Shown here piece after piece: positions 1 to 6,039 of a stretch of 16,629 nucleotides of DNA. The notes under the pieces are model-generated. The model was not told where the DNA came from, searched no databases, and was given only the letters and a program-made list of their open reading frames with translations. The position numbers and the translations under genes are program-made. Within the stretch, counting starts at the first letter, position 1; every line of letters begins with the position of its first letter. This stretch comes from Balneolales bacterium. Lineage in GTDB: Bacteria > Bacteroidota > Rhodothermia > Balneolales > Natronogracilivirgulaceae. The DNA is taken from the NCBI GenBank assembly GCA_007127665.1, contig SKYY01000057.1, positions 1 to 16,629 of the forward strand. The letters are read 5' to 3'.

Positions 1-15
1 CAGATCTTAAGCGGA

Positions 16-29
16 CAGGAAACATCCTG
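16..29 (+). promoter_or_regulatory. small hairpin over the atpG ribosome-binding site
   Basis: CAGGA (16-20) and TCCTG (25-29) pair perfectly around an AACA loop, 2 nt before the atpG start codon. The only Shine-Dalgarno-like bases (AGGA, 17-20) lie within the stem, so the structure could tune translation of atpG relative to the upstream ATP synthase gene. It has only five pairs and no comparative support, so it may be chance. Confidence 0.22.
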
Positions 30-31
30 AT

Positions 32-961
32 ATGGCAAACCTGCGCGACATACGGGACCGGATTGCATCGGTTAAAAGCACCCAGCAAATTACCCGGGCC
101 ATGAAAATGGTGGCCGCGGCCAGACTTCGTAAAGCCCAGGAACGCATGACGGACGCGCGACCCTACACCTACAAGCTTCGGGAAATCATTGCACGCCTGC
201 TTGAAAAAACAAATTATGATCATCCGCTTTTCAGGCGCGAAAAAAAGGCGGGTAAGGTACTGCTTCTTGTCATGGGATCAGACCGCGGGCTGTGCGGCGG
301 ATTCAACAACAATCTGTTCCGTATTGTAGAGCACCGTATTCAGGATGATTTTTCCGAACATCGTAAAGAGGGGACCCTCTCCATGATCTGTTTCGGGAAA
401 AAGGCCTATGACTATTTCCGCACCAGAAAATATCCGGTCATTGATCATAAAATAGGATTTTTCGAGCGCCTTGAATATGCAGATGTGCAGGAAGTGATGA
501 ACAAAATCATCGATGACTTCAAGGCGGGAACGTATGATGAAGTCCATCTGGCCTACAATGAATTCAAATCGGTAATTGCCCAGAGGCGCCGGATTCAGAA
601 ACTGCTTCCTATAGATTTCGGCAGCGAAGATAAACCCGTTCCTGCCACCAAACCTGAAGAAATTAAAGAGGAGGCAAAGAAGAAAGAGGACCTTTCCGAT
701 ATCGATTACCTTTACGAACCGGATCCCGAAACAATTCTGGATGAGGTACTGCCATTGTTTGTTTATATTCAGATCTGGCAGGCTTCACTGGAATCTTTCG
801 CTTCAGAACAAGGTGCGCGTATGACGGCAATGGACAGCGCCACTGAAAATGCCGGTGAAATCATCAGCGATCTCGAACTTAAATACAATCAGGCACGACA
901 GGCTGCCATTACTACGGAAATTTCTGAAATAGTTTCCGGTGCTGAAGCGTTATCAGAATAA
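32..961 (+). CDS. atpG: ATP synthase F1 subunit gamma
   Basis: This is the central rotor shaft of F1Fo ATP synthase, coupling proton or sodium flow through Fo to ATP synthesis at the cytoplasmic membrane face. The N-terminal helix reads [20 protein letters not shown] and is followed by [12 protein letters not shown]. The Rossmann-like core has [13 protein letters not shown] (residues 82-94). The C-terminal helix contains [17 protein letters not shown] (262-278). These are hallmark family segments. At 309 aa it is about 20 residues longer than the E. coli protein (287). The extra length is a Lys/Glu/Pro-rich insertion at about residues 197-225, which I recall as common in FCB-group gamma subunits. 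A weak AGGA (17-20) lies 11 nt before the ATG. The preceding gene, probably atpA, would end inside bases 1-30, where stops are possible at 8-10 or 28-30, but too little is present to call it. tRNA-Ser follows 21 bp downstream. Confidence 0.97.
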   Translation: MANLRDIRDRIASVKSTQQITRAMKMVAAARLRKAQERMTDARPYTYKLREIIARLLEKTNYDHPLFRREKKAGKVLLLVMGSDRGLCGGFNNNLFRIVEHRIQDDFSEHRKEGTLSMICFGKKAYDYFRTRKYPVIDHKIGFFERLEYADVQEVMNKIIDDFKAGTYDEVHLAYNEFKSVIAQRRRIQKLLPIDFGSEDKPVPATKPEEIKEEAKKKEDLSDIDYLYEPDPETILDEVLPLFVYIQIWQASLESFASEQGARMTAMDSATENAGEIISDLELKYNQARQAAITTEISEIVSGAEALSE

Positions 962-982
962 TTTTGTATCTTGTGCTCTTTC

Positions 983-1067
983 GGAGAGATGGCAGAGTGG
1001 TCGAATGCGGCGGTCTTGAAAACCGTTGAGCCGCAAGGCTCCGGGGGTTCGAATCCCTCTCTCTCCG
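983..1067 (+). tRNA. tRNA-Ser (anticodon TGA, reads UCA and related serine codons)
   Basis: The 85-nt cloverleaf is complete. The acceptor stem pairs GGAGAGA (983-989) with TCTCTCC (1060-1066), and the discriminator base is G1067. The anticodon stem pairs GCGGT with ACCGT around the loop CTTGAAA, with TGA at 1017-1019. A long class II variable arm (TGAGCC-GCAA-GGCTCC) is typical of serine tRNAs. The T arm is GGGGG-TTCGAAT-CCCTC. The 3' CCA is not encoded. TAATTTTG at 959-966, overlapping the atpG stop, fits the Bacteroidota -7 box TAnnTTTG and could drive the tRNA, but I see no clear -33 TTTG, so read-through from atpG is equally possible. Confidence 0.98.
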
Positions 1068-1072
1068 CTCAC

Positions 1073-1099
1073 AAAGCTCCAATCCGGAGCTTTTTTTTT
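1073..1099 (+). terminator. intrinsic terminator after tRNA-Ser
   Basis: AAGCTCC (1074-1080) and GGAGCTT (1086-1092) form a strong stem with loop AATCC, followed by an uninterrupted T run to 1099. The layout is that of a classic Rho-independent terminator and it lies 6 nt beyond the tRNA. It should separate the atp/tRNA transcript from the outer-membrane protein gene that starts at 1139. Confidence 0.88.
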
Positions 1100-1102
1100 G
1101 CG

Positions 1103-1134
1103 CATAGCACACACTTGCACATAGCACACACTTG
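1103..1134 (+). repeat. two-copy 17-bp direct repeat before the TolC-like gene
   Basis: The 15-mer catagcacacacttg occurs at 1103-1117 and again, identically, at 1120-1134, giving a 17-bp period. It fills almost the whole space between the terminator T run (to 1099) and the ATG at 1139. It may be a recent slippage duplication or a pair of binding sites for a regulator of the downstream gene. No Shine-Dalgarno sequence is present. Confidence 0.6.
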
Positions 1135-1138
1135 TCCC

Positions 1139-2554
1139 ATGCAGAAAATCCTGATCACACTCCTTGCACTGGTTTTCCTGCCCCTTCCGGCTGATGTATA
1201 CGGTGCCGCACGACCTGCCGAAAAAGATACAATCCGCATCACATTTGAAGAGTTTGCAGCCATAGCAAAAGAAAAATCGGCCAACCTGGACGCCCGCCAG
1301 AAGAATGTGAGACTGGCGGAGAACAGGGTGCAACAGGCACGGGCCAGCAGGGTGCTCCCCAATCTGAACCTGACAACAGCCCATGGGCTGGTTCCCGGTG
1401 TAAAATCACGTGATCCGAATATCACACCCGGGAGATACTACCTGGACCCCGATCTTGAAAATGACTGGGAGGACTGGGGGATCTTCACACAGGCAGAGAT
1501 CAGTGGCCTCCAGCCTGTTTACACATGGGGCGCCATCGGAAATCTGGTAAGTGCAGCACAAAAAGGCGCCGAAGCCGCCCGGCATGAACTCGATGCCCAG
1601 AAAGAATCATTTGTCCTGCAGCTATTTGAGCTCTATCAGTCCGCATTGTTGATCACCGATCTGGAACGCCTGATCAGCGAAGCGAAAAGTCAACTGAACG
1701 AAGTGGAAAGAGAGCTGGAGCGCCTCCGCGAAGAAGGAGATCCATCCATCGAAGAAAAAGACGTTTTTGAATTCTATATTTTGAGGTCCGAGTTCGAAGC
1801 AGAGGTTGCCGAAATGGAACACACCCGTGACTTCATCCGCAGATCATGGAACCTCGTTCTGGCCGGCGGGCCCGATCGTGTATATCTCCCGGCCGAACGT
1901 TTTTTCGATCCCGTTCCGGCAACCATTCAGGATTTTGGATTCTATGAAAACAGCGCGATGTTCAACAGGGCGGAACTCAAAGGGATCCGGGCTGCCAGAG
2001 AAGCAGCATCCCATGGCCTCAAAGCCTCAAAGGCACAGTACTATCCCGCCGTTTTTCTGGGAGTTAGCGCCGGTTTTGGGTATACTCCGAACCGACCGCG
2101 CCAGAACAATCCTTTTATCCGGAATAACACCAACTTTCTGTCAGCACGTGCCGGGTTAGGCCTGCAAATGAACCTGAATTTCTGGCAAACCCGGAATCAG
2201 ATAGAACGGTCTCACATCCAAAAGCGGCAACTTGATGATTTTCATGATGCCGCAACGGACGGCATCCTGCTTCAACTGAGCGACTATTACCGCGAAGCGC
2301 GAATAACCGAATCACGAAGGAAAAGCAGGGTCAATGCCCTTGAAATAAGCAGCGAATGGGTGCGGACCGAACAGATTGATCTGGATATAGGTTTCGGGAA
2401 TGTCCGGCATTTGCTTGATGCCGTTAAAAAAAGGATGGAGCTTGAACTTGAAATAAGTCAGCTGACGTTTGACCTCAATCTCAGGATGGCACGTCTTTAC
2501 CGATCTGCCGGACTGCCACTGAGCGAGCTCTTGCAAAATGCCGATAGCCGGTAA
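1139..2554 (+). CDS. TolC-family outer membrane efflux protein
   Basis: This encodes an outer-membrane channel protein of the TolC/OEP family, whose trimers form the exit duct of tripartite efflux or type I secretion systems. The ATG at 1139 gives 471 aa beginning [20 protein letters not shown], a good signal peptide with likely cleavage near residue 23. The open frame extends upstream through the tRNA, so earlier starts are not credible. After the signal comes the first helical hairpin ([17 protein letters not shown]..., many Ala/Gln/Arg heptads) and a beta segment with the typical [11 protein letters not shown]. Next is a long coiled coil rich in Glu/Arg (about residues 150-215). A second half-repeat follows, with [16 protein letters not shown], a beta segment near [12 protein letters not shown], and LQMNLNFW. 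The length matches the family (about 420-500). No membrane-fusion protein or pump lies next to it; the MMPL protein at 7415 is too distant to pair with confidence. Substrate unknown. Confidence 0.9.
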   Translation: MQKILITLLALVFLPLPADVYGAARPAEKDTIRITFEEFAAIAKEKSANLDARQKNVRLAENRVQQARASRVLPNLNLTTAHGLVPGVKSRDPNITPGRYYLDPDLENDWEDWGIFTQAEISGLQPVYTWGAIGNLVSAAQKGAEAARHELDAQKESFVLQLFELYQSALLITDLERLISEAKSQLNEVERELERLREEGDPSIEEKDVFEFYILRSEFEAEVAEMEHTRDFIRRSWNLVLAGGPDRVYLPAERFFDPVPATIQDFGFYENSAMFNRAELKGIRAAREAASHGLKASKAQYYPAVFLGVSAGFGYTPNRPRQNNPFIRNNTNFLSARAGLGLQMNLNFWQTRNQIERSHIQKRQLDDFHDAATDGILLQLSDYYREARITESRRKSRVNALEISSEWVRTEQIDLDIGFGNVRHLLDAVKKRMELELEISQLTFDLNLRMARLYRSAGLPLSELLQNADSR

Positions 2555-2600
2555 TCACGCGATCCTCCCCGGCCGTTTTCCAGCTCATCCGTATATGCTG

Positions 2601-2698
2601 CCCACCCACATCCACCCATTTAACCACCCATTTAACCACCCATCCACCCAACCAACCAACCAACCATCCATCCATCCATCCATCCATCCATCCACCCA
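2601..2698. repeat. G-free CCAA/CCAT simple-sequence tract
   Basis: For 98 bases the + strand has no G. It starts with CCCATTTAACCA twice, then CCAA four times (2648-2663) and CCAT seven times (2664-2691). The complementary strand is a run of GG and GGG pairs with 2-nt spacers, so it could form two-tetrad G-quadruplexes. Tetranucleotide tracts are prone to slippage and are used as phase-variation switches in some bacteria. This one lies between genes (about 50-140 bp after the TolC-like stop), so any effect would be on transcription or RNA structure rather than reading frame. Confidence 0.9.
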
Positions 2699-2699
2699 G

Positions 2700-2862
2700 G
2701 TAACCAGATCCGCCCAACTATTTATTCGTAAATCGCGTCCACCCATCCACCCAACCAAGTAACCAGATTCACCCAACTGTTTATTCGTAAATCGCGTCCA
2801 CCCATCCACCCAACCAAGTAACCAGATTCACCCAACTGTTTATTCGCAAGTCGCGTCCACCC
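2700..2862. repeat. 59-bp tandem repeat, 2.8 copies
   Basis: Units begin with gtaaccagat at 2700, 2759 and 2818; the third is cut at 2862. Copies 1 and 2 differ at three positions and copies 2 and 3 at two over the shared part. Each unit has a C-rich G-poor portion resembling the preceding tract and a segment TTTATTCGTAAA (CAAG in copy 3) that forms a short stem with a TTCG loop. The period is not divisible by three and no credible protein crosses it. The array looks like a minisatellite that grew by slippage from the neighbouring simple-sequence DNA. Confidence 0.9.
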
Positions 2863-3155
2863 GGCAGCCCTGTTCACCGGTCAATCGAACCAATCCGGTT
2901 TCTCTGCGTATAAAAGTGTAACAAATAACCACAGTGGTTTCTCCGTTATCGATTCGTTATTCCATGTTATAACCTCAAAGTTCACCCGTCAACAATCCAG
3001 TTACATGCGGTTGATATCCCGAAATCAGAAGAAGCGCCCGAAGAACTAAAAAATAACATGAACTGAAATTCACTAAGTGCAAAGAACATGGCAGCCTTCG
3101 CCTGACACACACATGAACATGATCAAATCCTGCCATGTGAATTCATTCTGACCAT
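2863..3155. other. non-coding leader region before the mlaC-like gene
   Basis: There are 293 bases between the minisatellite and the ATG at 3156 without a convincing gene on either strand. A 13-bp dyad AACCAC-A-GTGGTT lies at 2927-2939. I could not find a clear TTTG/TAnnTTTG promoter. The inverted repeat at 3086-3138 is listed separately. Confidence 0.6.
3086..3138 (+). promoter_or_regulatory. 9-bp inverted repeat just upstream of the mlaC-like gene
   Basis: ACATGGCAG (3086-3094) is the exact reverse complement of CTGCCATGT (3130-3138), with a 35-nt spacer. The right arm ends 17 nt before the start codon at 3156. It could be a leader-RNA hairpin or a pair of operator half-sites. Function is inferred from position only. 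Confidence 0.35.
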
Positions 3156-3761
3156 ATGAATCATAATTATAAACACATGAAATGCCTTCTTTTTTGCATC
3201 ATCGGCCTCTTTTCAATGGCATCTGCTTTTGCTGATCCTGCCAAGGAGCAGGAGATCAGGTCGCTGCTTGAAGAACGTGACAACCAGATCAAGGAACTGC
3301 TTGGTCCGGAGAATACAGACTATACCGATGAACAGCGGGAGCAGCTGCGAGATATCGTAAATGACATGATGGACTATCGGGAGATGGCAAAATTTGCGCT
3401 CGCAGAGAAATTTGATGAGCTGAGCAGCGAGGAGCAGGACGAGTTTGTCGATCTTTTCTCGCGCATCATTCGCGACCAGTCACTGCAGCAACTCGATATC
3501 TACAGGGCAGAGGTAATCTATGAAGACATCACTGTGGATGGCGACCATGCCAAGGTGACGACAACTGCCATACACAACGAAAGGCGCATTCCCGTGCTTT
3601 ATCGCATGCTCAACCGGGACGGTGAGTGGGTGATCACGGATATGTCCATCGATCAGGCGTGGACGGCCGAATCCTACCGAAGATCATTTCAGAACATCAT
3701 CCGTCGCAGAGGATATGACGCGCTGCTCGACAACCTGCGACGCAGGGCGGAACAAGCCTGA
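3156..3761 (+). CDS. MlaC/Ttg2D-like phospholipid-binding periplasmic protein
   Basis: This is a member of the MlaC (Ttg2D, toluene-tolerance) family. These are soluble periplasmic proteins that shuttle phospholipid between the outer membrane and the inner-membrane MlaFEDB ABC transporter. The protein is 201 aa, as usual. The N terminus carries a signal sequence (hydrophobic core CLLFCIIGLFSMASAFA, cleavage near ADP). The more compact start at Met8 (base 3177) is also likely. Family features follow: FDELSSEEQDEFVDLFSRII in the helical part, then VTTTAI, IPVLYRML and GEWVITDMSIDQAW in the sheet. The C terminus has YRRSFQNIIRRRGYDALLDNL, matching the signature YR..F..ii...G.d.Ll..L. No mlaD, mlaE or mlaF gene is adjacent. 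Its stop is 5 bp from the convergent stop of the glycosyltransferase gene at 3767. Confidence 0.88.
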   Translation: MNHNYKHMKCLLFCIIGLFSMASAFADPAKEQEIRSLLEERDNQIKELLGPENTDYTDEQREQLRDIVNDMMDYREMAKFALAEKFDELSSEEQDEFVDLFSRIIRDQSLQQLDIYRAEVIYEDITVDGDHAKVTTTAIHNERRIPVLYRMLNRDGEWVITDMSIDQAWTAESYRRSFQNIIRRRGYDALLDNLRRRAEQA

Positions 3762-3766
3762 TGCCG

Positions 3767-4567
3767 TTATTCGATAGACGTGATGAGACCAAGTTTACGC
3801 GACTCCTGAAGGTACCTTCGGAAGCTTTCCTGTGCCTCTGTCGGCAACCGGAACCTCGGGTGGGACAGGCGGTCGCGGCCTCGCAGTTTGAGCCACATCC
3901 ACCGGGTTAAATCACCCGAACCTTTGCGCAATCCGGCATAAAAACGTCTGCGGTTACGTGAGTCGCCCGGCAAAGATCTTACAACAAGCCACGCATATGA
4001 AGCATCCATCATACGTGCACCATCGCTTTCCCAAAGTGAAAGAAATGCACGGTCCGGATCGCGGTGATCCGACGGATACCGTTTGGATGGTTCATTTATA
4101 TGGATCAGGCTCCGTCCGTATCCACCCCTGGGAGAATCGATGTAGGGGTGGTGAACCAACTCGGGATGATCTATATGCAGCAAGGTGCCGGCCATCCAGC
4201 ATGCCCTGGTATCTCCATGCAGTTCCGCCATCTGCTGACGGATCCGGTCGGGGTGATGCCAGTCTGATGCATCCCAGTGAATGACGAACTCTCCTGTTGC
4301 TTTCTCCAGTCCCGCGTTTTTGATCCTGGCCGGGTCACTTTCATGACCTGTTTTGTCGCTGCCTTCCGTACCGACGCGAATGTACTGCAATTCACCGGCC
4401 GGAATGTCTTCAAGCAAAGGGCTGAGATCCCGGGACTTGTCGTCTGTGATTATGAGTTCTTTATCCTTCCAGGTTTGCTGCTGATAACAAAATATCGCCC
4501 TCGCAAGTTGGCCGGCATTGTTGCCCGAGGGCAAAAGACAACTGACAAGTGCTCGTTTCTGTTCCAT
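3767..4567 (-). CDS. family 2 glycosyltransferase (GT-A fold)
   Basis: The protein probably transfers a sugar from a nucleotide-sugar donor, on the cytoplasmic side, to a lipid or polysaccharide acceptor. It is 266 aa. The N-terminal nucleotide-binding part reads VSCLLPSGNNAGQLARAI and then CYQQQTWKDKELIITDDKS, with the UDP-sugar binding Asp pair at residues 42-43. NAGLEKATGEFVIHWDASD ends in a DxxD-like metal site (Asp99, Asp102) followed by HHPDRI, the usual position of the DXD motif in GT2 enzymes. The C-terminal 100 residues are basic, with no clear membrane helix. It lies 23 bp downstream of the GT-B gene at 4591-5673 in the same orientation, so the two are probably co-transcribed. Donor and acceptor cannot be told. 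Confidence 0.82.
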   Translation of the reverse strand: MEQKRALVSCLLPSGNNAGQLARAIFCYQQQTWKDKELIITDDKSRDLSPLLEDIPAGELQYIRVGTEGSDKTGHESDPARIKNAGLEKATGEFVIHWDASDWHHPDRIRQQMAELHGDTRACWMAGTLLHIDHPELVHHPYIDSPRGGYGRSLIHINEPSKRYPSDHRDPDRAFLSLWESDGARMMDASYAWLVVRSLPGDSRNRRRFYAGLRKGSGDLTRWMWLKLRGRDRLSHPRFRLPTEAQESFRRYLQESRKLGLITSIE

Positions 4568-4590
4568 GGGAACCCCGTTTAAATGGTGTG

Positions 4591-5673
4591 TTATCCCGAA
4601 GCGTTTCGCGAAGAATGTACCCTTGAAATCATTTCCCGGATAGCCGGGAGTGAGGATAGATGATGCAGATTTTTCTCGGCATGGGCCCGCGCCGCAGCGG
4701 ATTTTCGCTGCAATTCTTCCGGATTTTCAAGCAATTCGGAAATCTTGTTTACAAATTCATTTTTTTTGACACGCAACCCGATCTTTTCGGGGATAACATC
4801 ACTCTGGATGATATCACCAAAAGCGACGGGAGGCACGCCGCAGGCAGCCGCTTCGGAAATGGTCCTGGGATAGTGTTCCAGATATCCACTATGGAAGAAC
4901 ACCTTTCCCTTGTTCAGGTATGTTGGCAATTCAGAGTAGATGACCGGACCAAACCATGTTATTTCAGGATATTTTCTTCGGAACTGTGGAAGCAAGGGCC
5001 CGCCGCCGATGACACCCACTTTCCGTTTTCTGGAGAGCTCGAAGAGCGCCTGGTAGTTCTTGTAGTTTGAGATGAGACGGCCGGCTGCAATGATGTCGTG
5101 TGTTTTCTCAATTTCGGGATCCGGGGCAAAGTGCCGTGTGTCGACAGACTTTGGCAGATGGATCATCTTCTTTTCCGGCACGACAGTCCGCCAGAAACGG
5201 ATAGTGCGTCGGGTAAGCTGCCGGCGCTGATACTCTGTTTCGTAAAGTATGGCTTTGGCATGTTTGACGATGGGATGATACCACTCGCCTGCGATAACGA
5301 TGGCGTAGGGGATGCGTTTCGGGATGAGAACTTCCCTGACCAGCTGAACGCCGATGCCCCCGTCTACTCCGTTGATCACGAAGAGGTCTGCACCGGATTC
5401 CGAAGCCGCATTTACCAATGCCCTTGACGTGTGTTTTCCGATATTGGCATCCGTCTGATCCGTCTTGAATATCCGGACAGGAACAGCCGGCAGATTATCG
5501 TATTGCCATTCTGTTTCCATGGCCTGGTTGCCGCCCGCCCAAAGTTCGGAAGGATACCCTCTTTGTGATGTGAGGGCCGGCATCCACTTGTCGCGATTCG
5601 CCAATTCCACAAACTCATGTTCGTCAATCAGATCATGATAGACAGGGTAGCTTTGTACATAAATGATGTTCAT
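4591..5673 (-). CDS. family 1/4-type glycosyltransferase (GT-B fold)
   Basis: This is a retaining GT-B glycosyltransferase of 360 aa, expected to act at the cytoplasmic membrane in making surface glycan or glycolipid. The N-terminal domain starts MNIIYVQSYPVYHDLIDEHE. The interdomain region has HLPKSVDTRHFAPD (172-185), matching the common PnGvD...F.P motif. The C-terminal donor-binding domain shows IIAAGRL (194-200) with Lys205, then GVIGGGPLLPQF. Its EX7E motif is EHYPRTISEAAACGVPPVAF, with Glu266 and Glu274 as the donor-phosphate and sugar contacts. The start ATG is preceded closely by GAGGA on the minus strand. The GT2 gene follows after 23 bp. Upstream in the same orientation, across a repeat-bearing gap, lies the lipocalin-domain gene. 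Specificity unknown. Confidence 0.85.
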   Translation of the reverse strand: MNIIYVQSYPVYHDLIDEHEFVELANRDKWMPALTSQRGYPSELWAGGNQAMETEWQYDNLPAVPVRIFKTDQTDANIGKHTSRALVNAASESGADLFVINGVDGGIGVQLVREVLIPKRIPYAIVIAGEWYHPIVKHAKAILYETEYQRRQLTRRTIRFWRTVVPEKKMIHLPKSVDTRHFAPDPEIEKTHDIIAAGRLISNYKNYQALFELSRKRKVGVIGGGPLLPQFRRKYPEITWFGPVIYSELPTYLNKGKVFFHSGYLEHYPRTISEAAACGVPPVAFGDIIQSDVIPEKIGLRVKKNEFVNKISELLENPEELQRKSAAARAHAEKNLHHLSSLPAIREMISRVHSSRNASG

Positions 5674-5906
5674 GATTCCTCGACTGTAATCGAAGTAAAG
5701 AGATTCAATGGTTGTTATTCCCGGATTTTCTTATTCCCGGATGTAGTGCTCGGATGCCAATTGAGCTTTGGCGGTCGCCGGAAGCATGCGTGCCAACCGG
5801 AAGATATCCAATTATACGGAAGAGAAAAAAACTTGATTGTCCGTTGGCACAAGGCAGGCAAACAGGATCCCTGCGCCGAATCCCGGATTCAGGAAAAAAT
5901 GCTGAT
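5674..5906. other. intergenic spacer between the lipocalin and glycosyltransferase genes
   Basis: No credible gene is seen here. Short structures are present: ttattcccggat twice (5715-5726 and 5731-5742), a perfect dyad GAATCC-C-GGATTC (5878-5890), and a wider inverted repeat TGCCAACCGGA (5791-5801) with TCCGTTGGCA (5840-5849), one bulged base. The promoter of the glycosyltransferase pair would be expected here on the minus strand, but I could not assign one. Confidence 0.55.
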
Positions 5907-6039
5907 CTGCGACTCCATCAATCACCTGCGACTCAATCAATCACCTGCGATTCCATCAATCAGCTGCGATTCCATGAATCAGCTGCGATTCCATGAATCA
6001 GCTGCGATTCCATCAATGATTGGCGACTCAATGAACGAC
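5907..6039. repeat. 19-bp tandem repeat, seven copies
   Basis: Units start at 5907, 5926, 5945, 5964, 5983, 6002 and 6021 without spacers. Copies 4 and 5 are identical (ctgcgattccatgaatcag). Copies 1, 2, 3 and 6 differ by one to five bases, and copy 7 is the most decayed. Copies 4 and 5 contain GATTC-CAT-GAATC, a 5-bp hairpin that extends through CTG/CAG with a small bulge. The last copy overlaps the 3' end and stop codon (6028-6030) of the minus-strand lipocalin gene, so a transcript of that gene would carry the array in its 3' part. The 19-bp period rules out an in-frame protein repeat. Confidence 0.95.

Noticed and set aside
953..1384. Minus-strand frames over tRNA-Ser and the TolC-like signal sequence
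   Set aside because: They run through the tRNA and terminator; such tRNA-derived frames (GIRTPG-like peptides) are a known annotation artefact.
2547..2579. Terminator after the TolC-like gene
   Set aside because: GCCGG and CCGGC can pair over a 17-nt loop before CGTTTTC, but the stem is only 5 bp and includes coding bases; too weak to list.
2538..2809. Small Pro/His/Ser- or Trp/Gly-rich proteins on either strand
   Set aside because: They are translations of the CCAA/CCAT and 59-bp repeats; several frames stay open only because the repeats lack stop codons.
2700..2862. Integron attC sites (59-base elements)
   Set aside because: The 59-bp period and ACCCAAC (an RYYYAAC match) are suggestive, but no GTTRRRY partner in the right place, no cassette genes between copies and no integrase are seen.
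5907..6039. CRISPR array
   Set aside because: The 19-bp units are directly adjacent with no unique spacers, and no cas genes are present.
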